64,000 nt of DNA from Massilia eburnea (lineage in GTDB: Bacteria > Pseudomonadota > Gammaproteobacteria > Burkholderiales > Burkholderiaceae_D), in contig NZ_WNKX01000006.1 of NCBI RefSeq assembly GCF_009720745.1, forward strand, positions 186,001 through 250,000, given 5' to 3'. Below, piece by piece: positions 46,144 through 55,965 of the stretch. A program made the translations under genes and the position numbers. The first letter of the stretch is position 1; each line of letters opens with the position of its first letter. The notes under the pieces were generated by a model. That model saw only the letters and a program-made list of their open reading frames with translations, did no database searches and was not told where the DNA came from.

Positions 46144-48033
46144 CTAGACCAGGCCTTCGAAAACGATCACGTCCACCAGGTCACCCTCGGCGACATTGCC
46201 TTGCTCGTCGTGCAGCACCACCATGCAGTTCGCTTCCGACATCGAGCGCAGGATGCCGGAGCCTTGCGAGCCGGTGATGCGCACTTCGCGCGTACCGTCG
46301 AGGGCGGTGCTGAGGATGCCACGCTGGTATTCTGTTCGGCCGGGCTTTTTGCGGATCGCTTTGGCGCAACGCGCTTGCAGCAGCTGGTCGCCGGGCGAGT
46401 CGGCGCCCATCATGCGCAGCAGGGCGTGGCGGGCGAAGAAGTAGAAAGTCACCATGACGGCGACCGGGTTGCCGGGCAAGCCAAACAGGTAGGCGCTGTG
46501 GCCGCTGGAGCGGATGCGGCCGAAGGCCATCGGGCGCCCGGGGCGCATGCCGATTTTCCAGAAGTGCACGTCGCCCAGCGTCGCCATCACCTGCTTGGTG
46601 TAGTCGGCCGCGCCGACCGAGACGCCGCCGGAGGTAATCACGGCGTCGGCGCATTCGCAGGCGGTGCGCAGCGCTTCTTCCAGCGATGCCGCGTCGTCTT
46701 TCACGATGCCCATGTCCACGATGTCGCAACCCAGGCGCTGCAGCATGCCGAACAGGGTGTAGCGGTTGCTGTCGTAGACGCAGCTTTCGGCCAGCGCTTC
46801 GCCGATCGAGCGCAGTTCGTCGCCGGTGGAGAAGAAGGCCACGCGCAGGCGGCGCTGCACCGGCAGTTCGGCCAGGCCGAGCGAGGCGACCAGGCCAAGG
46901 TCCGCCGGGCGGATGACTTTGCCCTTGCGCAGGGCAGGCCTGCCGGCGGCCAGGTCTTCGCCCTTGAAGCGGCGGTTGTCGCCGGTGCGTACGGAATTCG
47001 GCGCGATCGTCACGGCGACGTCGCTCATGTCCGCCGCCAGTTCTTGCGGCAGCACGGTGTCGCAGCCATCCGGCATGACGCCGCCGGTCATGATGCGCAC
47101 GCATTCGCCGGGGCCGGGCTTGAGCGCGGATGGGCGGCCGGCGTAGGCGGTGCCAATGACCTGCAGTGTGGTATTCGCGTCGGCCTTGAGCTGGCTGCCG
47201 GCAAAGGCGAAACCATCCATGGCGGAGTTATCGTGCGCGGGGACGTTGATGGGCGAGACGATGTCCGCTGCCAGCACGCGGTCCAGCGCACTGCGCAGTG
47301 CGACCTTTTCGATGCCGCGCACCGGCTGGATGAAGTCGCGGATGATGCGCTGCGCGTTACGCACAGGCAGCGCATCCGGGTCGTAGCCGGACAGGCAGCT
47401 GGCCACTTCCTTCAGCGAAGGATTGGCGCCGGCTTCTTCTTCCGTTTGCAGTTCGGCCAGCGTATTGATGTTGCGGAATGCGGCGGCATCGCTGAACAGC
47501 ACTTCCGCTACCTTGATCGCCTTGTACCAGCCATCCATCTTGCGCGAGCCGGTTTTCAGGTAATCGTCGAGGGCGGGCAGGGCGCTCTTGCGCACCAGGC
47601 AGAAGACGGGGTGCACCTGCGTGCGCGATTTGCCGTCTTCATCGGTTTCCAGCGTGGATGCCACTGCCAGGTCGGCGCCTTGCGCGTTCAAGGCTTCGTA
47701 CAGGCGTTGCGCCAGGTCGGCCGGCAAGAAGGGCGAATCGCAGGGCGCGGTCAGCAGCAAATCGGTAGGGCAATGACGCAGGCCGGTCTGCAGGCCGGCC
47801 AGCGGGCCTTCGTAGCCTTCCAGTTCGTCGGGCAGCACCTCCACGCCCAGCGCGCTGTAGGCGCCGAGGTTGCGGTTGGCGTTGATGGTGACGCTGGCCA
47901 CTTGCGGGGCCAGGCGCTGCAGCACATGGGAGGCCAGCGTGCCGCCGCGGAATGGCTGCAAGCCTTTGTCCACGCGGCCCATGCGGGTGCCGCGGCCGCC
48001 CGCCAGTATCAATGCACTGATGCTGTTTTCCAT
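46144..48033 (-). CDS. MobA-MoeA fusion: molybdenum cofactor guanylyltransferase / molybdopterin molybdenumtransferase
   Basis: A 629-residue single reading frame. Residues 1 to about 200 are MobA (ISALILAGGRGTRMGRVDKG; LTAPCDSPFLPADLAQRL; VHPVFCLVRKSALPALDDYL), which attaches GMP to the cofactor. About 215-629 is MoeA (DNSAMDGFAFAGSQL; IMTGGVMPDGCDTVLPQE; ITSGGVSVGAADYTKQV; LFGLPGNPVAVMVTFYFFARH), which inserts molybdenum. These are usually two genes. It follows moaA by seven bases, so three cofactor steps share a transcript. Confidence 0.95.
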   Translation of the reverse strand: MENSISALILAGGRGTRMGRVDKGLQPFRGGTLASHVLQRLAPQVASVTINANRNLGAYSALGVEVLPDELEGYEGPLAGLQTGLRHCPTDLLLTAPCDSPFLPADLAQRLYEALNAQGADLAVASTLETDEDGKSRTQVHPVFCLVRKSALPALDDYLKTGSRKMDGWYKAIKVAEVLFSDAAAFRNINTLAELQTEEEAGANPSLKEVASCLSGYDPDALPVRNAQRIIRDFIQPVRGIEKVALRSALDRVLAADIVSPINVPAHDNSAMDGFAFAGSQLKADANTTLQVIGTAYAGRPSALKPGPGECVRIMTGGVMPDGCDTVLPQELAADMSDVAVTIAPNSVRTGDNRRFKGEDLAAGRPALRKGKVIRPADLGLVASLGLAELPVQRRLRVAFFSTGDELRSIGEALAESCVYDSNRYTLFGMLQRLGCDIVDMGIVKDDAASLEEALRTACECADAVITSGGVSVGAADYTKQVMATLGDVHFWKIGMRPGRPMAFGRIRSSGHSAYLFGLPGNPVAVMVTFYFFARHALLRMMGADSPGDQLLQARCAKAIRKKPGRTEYQRGILSTALDGTREVRITGSQGSGILRSMSEANCMVVLHDEQGNVAEGDLVDVIVFEGLV

Positions 48034-48040
48034 CGCCAGC

Positions 48041-49153
48041 TTAACCCCCGATATAGGACATTTCGACTTTGCCGTCGCGGCCTTGCGCCAGGCCTTCGGT
48101 ATTGATGGTGCGCAGTTCGGAATAGCGGTCGCCGCGCACGCGCCACAGCGCGCCGATGGCGGACGAAATCTCGGCGTCGCTGCGGCCTTCGCGCAGCAGC
48201 GCGCGCAAGTCGTGGCCGCGCGTGGCGAACAGGCAGGTGTACAGCTTGCCCTCGGTCGAGAGGCGGGCGCGCGAACAATCCTTGCAGAAGGCGTGCGTGA
48301 CGCTGGAGATCACGCCGATCTCGCCGCCGCCATCGGCATAGCGCCAGCGTTCGGCCGTTTCGCCTGTGTAGTTCGGATCGACGGGAACCAGCGGCATTTC
48401 AGCGCCGATCATGCGCACCACCTCCGCTGATGGAATCACGTCGTGCATATTCCAGCCGTTGGACGAGCCCACGTCCATGAATTCGATGAAGCGCAGGATC
48501 GCGGGCGAGTCTTTGAAATGGCGCGCCATCGGCAGGATCTCCTGCTCGTTCATGCCGCGCTTGACCACCATGTTCACTTTCACCGGGCCCAGTCCGACTT
48601 TATGCGCCACGTCGATCCCGTGCAGCACGTCGGCCACGGCGAAATCAACGTCGTTCATGCGCTTGAAGATGGCGTCGTCCAGCGCATCGAGCGATACGGT
48701 GACGCGCTGCAGGCCGGCGTCTTTCAGCGATTGCGCCTTGCGCGCCAGCAGCGAGCCATTGGTGGTCAGCGTCAGGTCGAGCGGCTTGCCGTGCACGGTG
48801 CGCAGTTCGGCCAGCATGCCGACCAGCCGTTCCAGGTCCTTGCGCAGCAATGGTTCGCCGCCGGTCAGGCGGATTTTCTCGACGCCGTGTTCAACGAACA
48901 GGCGGGCGATGCGCGTGATCTCTTCGAACGTGAGCAGGGCGTTATGCGGCAGGTATTGGTAATCCTTGTCGAACACTTCCTTCGGCATGCAGTAGACGCA
49001 GCGGAAGTTGCAGCGGTCGGTGATGGAAATGCGCAGGTCGTGCAGCGGACGGGCGAACTGGTCCCGCAGGCTGCCGGTCGGCGCCTCGAGTGTTGCCGGG
49101 ACGGCCGGCGCCTGGCTGCGGCCATCGTTCAGGAGGATGATTTTTTCAGTCAT
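48041..49153 (-). CDS. moaA: GTP 3',8-cyclase (molybdenum cofactor biosynthesis protein A)
   Basis: A 370-residue radical SAM enzyme for the first step of molybdopterin synthesis. The SAM cluster motif is CNFRCVYC with the upstream DLRISITDR; the second cluster cysteines are in [21 protein letters not shown]. The C-terminus is SYIGG, with the family's double glycine. The ATG at 49153 is 40 residues before the core and matches related proteins with a short N-terminal extension; an earlier start is open but less likely. Confidence 0.96.
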   Translation of the reverse strand: MTEKIILLNDGRSQAPAVPATLEAPTGSLRDQFARPLHDLRISITDRCNFRCVYCMPKEVFDKDYQYLPHNALLTFEEITRIARLFVEHGVEKIRLTGGEPLLRKDLERLVGMLAELRTVHGKPLDLTLTTNGSLLARKAQSLKDAGLQRVTVSLDALDDAIFKRMNDVDFAVADVLHGIDVAHKVGLGPVKVNMVVKRGMNEQEILPMARHFKDSPAILRFIEFMDVGSSNGWNMHDVIPSAEVVRMIGAEMPLVPVDPNYTGETAERWRYADGGGEIGVISSVTHAFCKDCSRARLSTEGKLYTCLFATRGHDLRALLREGRSDAEISSAIGALWRVRGDRYSELRTINTEGLAQGRDGKVEMSYIGG

Positions 49154-49166
49154 GCTGGGTGCGCGG

Positions 49167-50528
49167 TTACACCCAGTACGATAGCACGATGCCAGCAATC
49201 GCACAGGCCAGCAATACCCGGATTGTCCCTTGCTTGTACTGCATCAAGGCTATGGCGGCTGCGGCGGCGATAGCGACGGCCGGCCATTCCCAGCGGCCGG
49301 CTGGGTGGAAGACGTGAATGCCGAAAAATAGTGCCAGGCTGGCAATCACGCCGACGACGGCGGCGGAAATGGCGGTCAACGGGGCGGTCATGCGGATATC
49401 GCCGCGGGTTGATTCGACCAGCGGCCCGCCGGCCAGGATGAAAATAAACGATGGCACGAAGGTGAACCAGGCGGCGACCATGGCGCCGGCGGCGCCGGCC
49501 AGGCCGGGGGGGCCGGCGATGGCTTGGTGCGTCCAGCCGCCGACAAAGCCGACAAAGGCGACCACCATGATCAGCGGGCCGGGCGTGGTTTCGCCCAGCG
49601 CCAGGCCATCCACCATTTGCGCGGCGGCCAGCCATTGGAAGCGTTCGACCCCGCCCTGGTAGACATAGGGCAGCACAGCGTAGGCGCCGCCGAAGGTCAT
49701 CAAGGACGCCTTGGTGAAGAACCAGCCCATTTGAGCCAAGGTCTGGTCGAAGCCGAAAATCCATGCCAGCAGCAGCCAGCCGCCTGCCATCAGGACAAGG
49801 GCGGCGGCGGTGACGCGTGCCAGTCCGGCCCAGCTGAATCGGGCATGGGGTGGAGTCGGGGTGTCGTCGTCAATCAGGGCAGGGGCGTGAGCGGCTCGCG
49901 CCTGGCTGGGGCTGTGCGCTGCGCGTCCCAATGCGAACAGGTCCGGGCGCAGGCGGCCGCCGATCCATCCGAGAAGTGCGGCGGCGCCGACGATGGCGGG
50001 AAAGGGCAGCTCGATAAAACTGATGGCGATGAAAGCGGCGAGGGCGATGGCCATCAGCGGGCGGTTGCGCAGCGTGCGGGTACCGATGCGCCAGGCTGCG
50101 GCCAGGACAATCGCCACCACGGCGGGCTTCATCCCATACAGGATCCCGGCGATGGCGGGCAGGCTGCCGTAAGCCATGTAAATCCAGGACAGGCCGATCA
50201 GCAGCAACAGGGAGGGGAGCAAGAAAAGCACACCGGCGATGATGCCGCCTGCCGTCCGGTGCATCAGCCAGCCGATGTAGATGGCGAGCTGGGTTGCCTC
50301 GGGGCCGGGCAGCAGCATGCAGTAATTCAGGGCGTGCAGGAAGCGGTGTTCGGAGATCCAGCGCCGGCGCTCGACCAGTTCGGCGTGCATCATGGCGATC
50401 TGGCCGGCGGGCCCGCCAAAGCTGATGAAGCCCAGTTTGAGCCAGTACAGGAAGGCTTCCCGCAGTGGGACGTAAAAAAGGGAAGCGCTAGGCTTCCCTT
50501 TTTCGTCAGCGCCAGGCTGATTAGCCAT
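49167..50528 (-). CDS. chrA: Chromate transporter (long, two-domain ChrA)
   Basis: A 453-residue membrane protein with two homologous CHR domains, each with the motif [14 protein letters not shown] (first, about 36-49) and [14 protein letters not shown] (second) and a [14 protein letters not shown] / [14 protein letters not shown] pair. ChrA exports chromate with proton coupling. The only reasonable start, the ATG at 50528, overlaps the rne stop by 8 bases, and codons 9-18 are read from a terminator hairpin. No chrB is present. Confidence 0.93.
   Translation of the reverse strand: MANQPGADEKGKPSASLFYVPLREAFLYWLKLGFISFGGPAGQIAMMHAELVERRRWISEHRFLHALNYCMLLPGPEATQLAIYIGWLMHRTAGGIIAGVLFLLPSLLLLIGLSWIYMAYGSLPAIAGILYGMKPAVVAIVLAAAWRIGTRTLRNRPLMAIALAAFIAISFIELPFPAIVGAAALLGWIGGRLRPDLFALGRAAHSPSQARAAHAPALIDDDTPTPPHARFSWAGLARVTAAALVLMAGGWLLLAWIFGFDQTLAQMGWFFTKASLMTFGGAYAVLPYVYQGGVERFQWLAAAQMVDGLALGETTPGPLIMVVAFVGFVGGWTHQAIAGPPGLAGAAGAMVAAWFTFVPSFIFILAGGPLVESTRGDIRMTAPLTAISAAVVGVIASLALFFGIHVFHPAGRWEWPAVAIAAAAAIALMQYKQGTIRVLLACAIAGIVLSYWV
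50475..50503 (-). terminator. Terminator of rne inside the chrA coding start
   Basis: AAAAAGGGAAGC (50475-50486) and GCTTCCCTTTTT (50492-50503) form a perfect 12-bp stem with a GCTAG loop. On the minus strand the hairpin ends in TTTTTT, 18 bases after the rne stop codon. It lies about 25 bases inside chrA, so chrA needs read-through of this element. Confidence 0.8.
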
Positions 50529-53500
50529 TGACCTTCGTTTCAACCTGCACCAGCGGCTCGCTGGCGACCGGTGGCTGCGGCTTGCGCTCGCGTGGCACGC
50601 GGATCGGTTGGGCGGTGGCGGCGGCGGCAGCTGCTTCCTGCGCGGCGCGTACCTTCGCAGGATCGGTTACGGCCATCGACAGGCCGGCTGCGGCCAGCAT
50701 GGCGTCGACGTCGGCTTTGGCGGCGGCTGGCGCTGCAGCAGCAGCAGGTGCCGGTGCGGCGACAGCCGGCGCTGGAGCAGGCGCCGGGGCAGCCGGAGTC
50801 GCAGCCGGGGCTGCGGCAGCAGGTGCGGCGGCCGGAGCGGCTGCTACCTGGGCGGCAGCTGGTTCAACCACGTCGGCGGCGACTTCTTCTGCGGTTGCCG
50901 GTTCGGCAGCTGCAGCGGCAGGCGCCGGCTCCGAGAACGGCAGCACGGCTTGCGGCGAAGCTGGCGCCGCGGCGACTGGTTCAGCGGCAGGTGCGGCCAC
51001 TGGCAGGTCGACGGCAGCCGGCTGGACCGGCGCAGCGATTGGCGCAGCCTCAACTGGCGCAGCGGCGACAGGAGTGGCGGCGACCGGTGCAGCTTCAACA
51101 GGAGCTGCAGTCACGGGAGCGGCTGCAACAGGGGCCGCAGGCGCTGGCTCGGCAATAACAGGCGCTGCGGCAGCTGCGGGTGCAGCAGCCGGGGCGGCGG
51201 AAACCTCGGCAGCAGCGCTGGCAGCCTCGCTAGCTGCCGGTTCAACGGCTGCGCTGACGGCGACAGGCGCAGCGGTTTCAATTGCGGCCGGAACAGCGGC
51301 GTCGGCAACTTCGCCCTCAGCCGGAGCAACAGTGAACGTTGCCTCGGTCACGCCCTCCGCACCTTCCACACCCTCGGCGCCTTCGCGCTCACGGCGGTTA
51401 CGGTTACGGCCACCGCGGCGGCGGCGGCGGCGTGGCTCATCGCCGCCTTCTGCGCCTTCGTGCTCTTCACCCTCTGGACCGGTGTTGCCGGCGGCTTTTA
51501 CCAGTACTGGCGTTTCGGGCGCGCCGGTGCCGGTGCCTACTGGACCGACGCCTGCTGCTGCCAATGCCAATTCCTCGGCCTTGGCTTCTGCTGGAACAGG
51601 TTTCTCTGCACGTGGTTCACGCGGCTGGCGTGGCTGGCGCGGTTCGCGTGGCTCGCGCTGCTCGCGCGGTTCACGTTCTGCACGCGGTGCTGCCTCGGCG
51701 CCTTCGCGCTGCTCGCGTGGCTCGCGCGGCTGGCGTGGTTCACGTGGCTCGCGCGGCTCACGCTGTTCGCGCGGCTTGCGGGCTTCTGCTGCCGGTTTGG
51801 CTTCCTCGGCGCCCGGACGGGAACCTGGTTCGCGGTCTTCGCGCTCGCCACGGCCGCCTTTGCCGCTACGGTTACGGCCGCGCTGGCCGCGATCCTTGCG
51901 GTCGCCGCGGTCGCCATTGGCTGGCGCCTTGGTGACGATGACCGGCGCCTTCGGCTGCACTGGCTCTTCCTTGTCACCACCGGTGAAGAAGGAGATCAGC
52001 TTGGCGAAGAAACCTTTTTCTGCAGGAGCTGGAGCGGCTGCGGCGCGTGGCGCGGCGGCTGGCTTGGCAGCTTCCGGCTTGTGTTCCACCAGCGGAGCTG
52101 GTTGCTCTGGGGTAATGGTCTTGACGACGGCTTCCTGGCGCGGCTTGGCTTCTTCCTTATGGCGCTTGGAGAACGACATGTCGGTCTCGGCAGCTTCGGC
52201 CATGGTGTAGGACGCAGCGTGGTCTTCCAGGCGTGGATCGTCGTGCTTGATGCGTTCCAGCTTGTAGTGCGGGGTTTCCAGGTGCTTGTTCGGGATCAGG
52301 ATCACGGTGATGCGGTGACGGGTCTCGATCTTCAGCACTTCGCCGCGCTTCTCGTTGAGCAGGAAGGCAGCCACGTCGACTGGCACCTGCACGTGGATGG
52401 CGGCGGAATTTTCCTTCATCGCCTCTTCCTGGATGATGCGCAGCACCTGCAGGGCGGACGATTCGGTATCGCGGATGTGGCCGGTGCCCGAGCAGCGCGG
52501 GCAAGTCACGTGCGAGCCTTCCGACAGGGAAGGGCGCAGGCGCTGGCGCGACAGTTCCATCAGGCCGAAGCGGGAAATCTTGCCCATCTGGACGCGGGCA
52601 CGGTCGTGGTGCAGGGCGTCTTTCAGGCGCTGTTCGACTTCGCGCTGGTTCTTCGACACCTCCATGTCGATGAAGTCGATGACGATCAGGCCGCCCAGGT
52701 CGCGCAGGCGCAGCTGGCGCGCCACTTCGTCGGCGGCTTCGCAGTTGGTGTGGAAGGCGGTGGTTTCGATGTCCGAACCGCGGGTAGCGCGGGCCGAGTT
52801 GACGTCGATGGAGACCAGGGCTTCGGTGTGGTCGATCACGATGGCGCCTCCGGAAGGCAGCGGCACGGTGCGCGAATAAGCGGTTTCGATCTGGTGTTCG
52901 ATCTGGAAGCGGGAGAACAGCGGCACGTCGTCGCTGTAGCGCTTCACACGGTGCACCATGTCCGGCATCACGTGCGACATGAACTGGTGCGCCTGTTCGT
53001 AGATCTCGTCGGTATCGATCAGGATCTCGCCGATATCAGGCTGGAAGTAGTCGCGGATGGCGCGGATCACCAGCGACGATTCCTGGTAGATCAGGAAGGC
53101 GCCGGTGGCCGCCTTGGACGCGCCTTCGATGGCGCGCCACAGTTGCATCAGGTAGTTCAAGTCCCACTGCAGCTCTTCCACGGTACGGCCGATGCCGGCG
53201 GTACGGGCAATCACCGACATGCCTTGCGGCAGGTCCAGCTTGTCCATGGTTTCGCGCAGTTCCTGGCGCTCTTCGCCTTCCACACGGCGCGATACACCGC
53301 CACCGCGCGGGTTGTTCGGCATCAGCACCAGGTAGCGGCCGGCCAGCGAGATGAAGGAGGTCAGCGCCGCGCCTTTATTGCCGCGTTCTTCCTTCTCCAC
53401 CTGCACCATGATTTCCTGGCCTTCGCGCAGCGCTTCCTTGACGGATGCATTGCGCACGTCGACGCCTTCGCGGAAATAAGAGCGGGCAACTTCTTTAAAG

Positions 53501-53706
53501 GGGAGGAAGCCGTGGCGGTCTTCGCCGTAGCTGACGAAGCAAGCTTCGAGGGAGGGTTCGATTCGAGTGATGACGCCTTTGTAGATATTGGACTTGCGCT
53601 GCTCTCGTCCGGCGGTCTCGATGTCGATATCGATCAGTTTCTGACCGTCGACAATGGCTACGCGCAGCTCCTCTTGCTGCGTAGCATTAAACAACATGCG
53701 TTTCAT
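50521..53706 (-). CDS. rne: Ribonuclease E
   Basis: A 1061-residue RNase E. The N-terminal catalytic half has the S1 domain (RKSNIYKGVITRIEPSLEACFVSYGEDRHGFLPFKEV), the metal-binding aspartates in ALVSIDVNSARATRG and GGLIVIDFIDMEV, and the zinc-link CPRCSGTG. The C-terminal half (from about 515) is disordered, with Arg-Glu-Pro blocks (REPREPREPRQPRE) likely to bind RNA, then a long Ala/Pro/Val tail. It initiates decay of most mRNAs and is the degradosome scaffold. GGAG before the ATG at 53706 sets the start. rne and rluC are divergent, as in E. coli. Confidence 0.96.
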   Translation of the reverse strand: MKRMLFNATQQEELRVAIVDGQKLIDIDIETAGREQRKSNIYKGVITRIEPSLEACFVSYGEDRHGFLPFKEVARSYFREGVDVRNASVKEALREGQEIMVQVEKEERGNKGAALTSFISLAGRYLVLMPNNPRGGGVSRRVEGEERQELRETMDKLDLPQGMSVIARTAGIGRTVEELQWDLNYLMQLWRAIEGASKAATGAFLIYQESSLVIRAIRDYFQPDIGEILIDTDEIYEQAHQFMSHVMPDMVHRVKRYSDDVPLFSRFQIEHQIETAYSRTVPLPSGGAIVIDHTEALVSIDVNSARATRGSDIETTAFHTNCEAADEVARQLRLRDLGGLIVIDFIDMEVSKNQREVEQRLKDALHHDRARVQMGKISRFGLMELSRQRLRPSLSEGSHVTCPRCSGTGHIRDTESSALQVLRIIQEEAMKENSAAIHVQVPVDVAAFLLNEKRGEVLKIETRHRITVILIPNKHLETPHYKLERIKHDDPRLEDHAASYTMAEAAETDMSFSKRHKEEAKPRQEAVVKTITPEQPAPLVEHKPEAAKPAAAPRAAAAPAPAEKGFFAKLISFFTGGDKEEPVQPKAPVIVTKAPANGDRGDRKDRGQRGRNRSGKGGRGEREDREPGSRPGAEEAKPAAEARKPREQREPREPREPRQPREPREQREGAEAAPRAEREPREQREPREPRQPRQPREPRAEKPVPAEAKAEELALAAAGVGPVGTGTGAPETPVLVKAAGNTGPEGEEHEGAEGGDEPRRRRRRGGRNRNRREREGAEGVEGAEGVTEATFTVAPAEGEVADAAVPAAIETAAPVAVSAAVEPAASEAASAAAEVSAAPAAAPAAAAAPVIAEPAPAAPVAAAPVTAAPVEAAPVAATPVAAAPVEAAPIAAPVQPAAVDLPVAAPAAEPVAAAPASPQAVLPFSEPAPAAAAAEPATAEEVAADVVEPAAAQVAAAPAAAPAAAAPAATPAAPAPAPAPAVAAPAPAAAAAPAAAKADVDAMLAAAGLSMAVTDPAKVRAAQEAAAAAATAQPIRVPRERKPQPPVASEPLVQVETKVNG

Positions 53707-54275
53707 TTTTATTAACTCCGCGACCATTAGGCCATGTCAAAGCCGCCTCCGTGGAGGACGGCGAAGTACAAGGATATACGCGTGAATTAAGGAGGCTGTA
53801 GGGGGAAATGCCTCGTCATGCGGCGCAGCTGCGCGAAGCGCTGCCGCCGCATTGGGCGCATGAAGCCGATCGTCATGCCGAGTTTGCGCACTGCGTGCAA
53901 CATCATCCAACGGCCCGAGCGTTGCCGGGTGGCGGGAGAATGCAGGCGTGCGCACATCGTCGGGCCAGGGCATCTTGTATGGTGCCTTGGCGAAACGGCA
54001 AGCGTTATCCACTTCATCAACCAGCGAGCAACGACTGTAGTGCTTGCTCACCGGACTTATCCTAACAATCCAGCCAGTCTAATTCAGCACACGAGCGCTC
54101 GAGCCGATGGCAACAGTGGTTGCGACCCTGATCGGCGCACGGATGTGCGTATACAATTTTTCCCCACTGAATTTGCGTTTGGCGAGGCCAGTGGATACGC
54201 CCCTGTGTAAAATGTACGTTTAATTCTTTACACGTGCAGCAATTAAAACTGCGGCAAAACGATTATATATTCAAA
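53707..54275. other. Long divergent spacer between rne and rluC
   Basis: About 570 bases with no credible gene. In E. coli the same gene pair has a similarly long gap, much of which is the structured rne 5' leader used for autoregulation. Here a small CCTCC/GGAGG hairpin lies near the rne start. On the rluC side, TAAAAT (54208-54213) could be a -10, inside a 7-bp inverted repeat GTGTAAA (54205-54211) / TTTACAC (54227-54233). Confidence 0.55.
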
Positions 54276-55295
54276 ATGAAGGACTTAGAGAGAAATTCTG
54301 GGAAGTCGGGCCAAAACAAGTCGCAAAAAGCCGATTCCGCTTCCCCCCAACAGGTCCTGCCGCAAGCACAATTCGTGACAATCACTGAAGAAGAGGCCGG
54401 TCAGCGGATCGATAACTACCTGTTGCGTGTTTGCAAAGGGGTACCGAAGAGTCACGTCTATCGTATCCTGCGCTCGGGTGAAGTAAGGGTGAACAAGGGG
54501 CGGATCGACCAGCTGTACCGCCTGCATGCCGGCGACCTGGTGCGCATTCCGCCGATTCGAATTGCTGAAAGGCAAGAGGCAACCGTCCCGGCCGCCGAAT
54601 TCGAAGTGATTTTCGAAGACGCCAACCTGCTGGTGATCAATAAACCGTGCGGCATAGCCGTGCACGGCGGCTCCGGCGTATCGTTCGGCGTCATTGAGCA
54701 GCTGCGTGCCGCCCGTCCCGACGCCAAGTTCCTGGAACTGGTGCACCGCCTGGACCGCGAAACCTCCGGCCTGCTGTTGATTGCCAAGAAGCGTACCGCC
54801 CTGACCAACCTGCACGACCAGATGCGCGACGGCCTGACCGACAAGCGCTACCTGGCCCTGGCCGTGGGCGACTGGAAGAACAAGCGCCAGCACGTCAAGT
54901 TGGCATTACATAAATACACCCTGCCCGACGGCGAGCGCCGGGTACGCGTGCAAGCCGATGGCCAGGCCTCGCACACCGTGTTCACCCTGCTGCAGAAGTT
55001 CGACGGCTTTGCACTCCTGGAAGCCGAACTGAAAACGGGCCGCACCCACCAGATTCGCGTTCATCTGCAATCTTCGGGCTTCCCCATTGCAGGTGACGAT
55101 AAATACGGCGATTTCGCGCTGAACAAAGCGCTGCAAAAGGCCACCGAAAGGCGTGGCGCGCTGAAACGCATGTTCCTGCACGCCCACCAGATTACGTTTA
55201 CCCACCCGGAAACGGGTAAGCCGATGACCTTGAATGCGCCTTTGGCCGCCGAATGCCAGCGATTCTTGGTAAGCTTGGGGAAACCATTGAATTGA
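54276..55295 (+). CDS. rluC: 23S rRNA pseudouridine synthase, RluC type
   Basis: A 339-residue enzyme with an S4 RNA-binding domain (RIDNYLLRVCKGVPKSHVYRILRSGEVRVNKGRI, about 45-80) and the RluA-family catalytic core with HRLDRETSGLLLIAKKR (catalytic aspartate) and the late KTGRTHQIRVHLQSSGFPIAGDDKYGD. RluC modifies U955, U2504 and U2580 in E. coli 23S rRNA. The start is uncertain: ATG 54276 or GTG 54234; neither has a good ribosome site. It begins the rluC-HAD-Rieske-sppA operon. Confidence 0.93.
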   Translation: MKDLERNSGKSGQNKSQKADSASPQQVLPQAQFVTITEEEAGQRIDNYLLRVCKGVPKSHVYRILRSGEVRVNKGRIDQLYRLHAGDLVRIPPIRIAERQEATVPAAEFEVIFEDANLLVINKPCGIAVHGGSGVSFGVIEQLRAARPDAKFLELVHRLDRETSGLLLIAKKRTALTNLHDQMRDGLTDKRYLALAVGDWKNKRQHVKLALHKYTLPDGERRVRVQADGQASHTVFTLLQKFDGFALLEAELKTGRTHQIRVHLQSSGFPIAGDDKYGDFALNKALQKATERRGALKRMFLHAHQITFTHPETGKPMTLNAPLAAECQRFLVSLGKPLN

Positions 55296-55305
55296 GAAAA
55301 AAATA

Positions 55306-55965
55306 ATGCCGCGCAAGCAATTTGACCTGATCGTCTTCGATTGGGACGGCACGCTCATGGACAGCACTGCCACCATCGTGAAATGCATCCAGGCCGCCGC
55401 CAAGGACCTGGGCCTGCCAATCCCGAACCGGGAGCAGGCCGCCCACGTCATCGGCCTCGGCATGGGAGAAGCCATGCAAGTGGCGATGCCCGGCCTCGAC
55501 CCGAAGATTTATCCGCGCATCACGGAGCGCTACCGCTACCATTACCTGGCCAAGGACCATGAACTGACCTTGTTCGAGGGGGTACCGGAAATGTTGCAGG
55601 ATTTGTCACAGCAAGGCTATTTCCTGGCGGTCGCCACCGGCAAGAGCCGGGTCGGCCTGAATCGCTCGTTGAATGCGGCCGGCCTGCTCTCGACCTTCGA
55701 CGCCACGCGCTGTGCTGACGAGACGTTCTCCAAGCCGCACCCCGCCATGCTGCAGGAGCTGACCCGCGAACTGGGCCAGGACCTGCGCCGCACGGTCATG
55801 ATCGGCGACACTACGCACGACCTGATGATGGCGCAAAATGCGGGATCGTCTGGCATCGCCGTCGAATATGGCGCCCATCCGCTGGACCAGCTGGCCGCCT
55901 GCAACCCGGTGTACTCGGCCCGCACGGTGCCGCAGCTGCACCAATGGCTGAATGAGAACGCGTAA
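55306..55965 (+). CDS. HAD-superfamily hydrolase (phosphoglycolate phosphatase-like)
   Basis: A 219-residue HAD-IA protein. Motif I is FDWDGTLMDST (residues 9-19), motif II VATGKSRVGLNRSL, motif III the lysine of SKPHPAML, and motif IV MIGDTTHDLMMA. The cap is the helical type seen in Gph. Substrate unproven. It begins ten bases after rluC and shares its last base with the Rieske gene start. Confidence 0.9.
   Translation: MPRKQFDLIVFDWDGTLMDSTATIVKCIQAAAKDLGLPIPNREQAAHVIGLGMGEAMQVAMPGLDPKIYPRITERYRYHYLAKDHELTLFEGVPEMLQDLSQQGYFLAVATGKSRVGLNRSLNAAGLLSTFDATRCADETFSKPHPAMLQELTRELGQDLRRTVMIGDTTHDLMMAQNAGSSGIAVEYGAHPLDQLAACNPVYSARTVPQLHQWLNENA

Noticed and set aside
46201..48105. A 634-codon plus-strand open frame
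   Set aside because: Antisense to the MobA-MoeA fusion, with no recognisable domain.
51600..51800. Short direct repeats resembling a CRISPR or minisatellite
   Set aside because: They code for the Arg-Glu-Pro blocks of RNase E in frame; unit length varies and there are no spacers.
50608..53715. A 1035-codon open frame, and a second Ala/Gly/Ser-rich one at 50528-52210, on the plus strand
   Set aside because: Both are antisense to rne; the low-complexity composition mirrors the Pro/Ala/Arg tail of RNase E.
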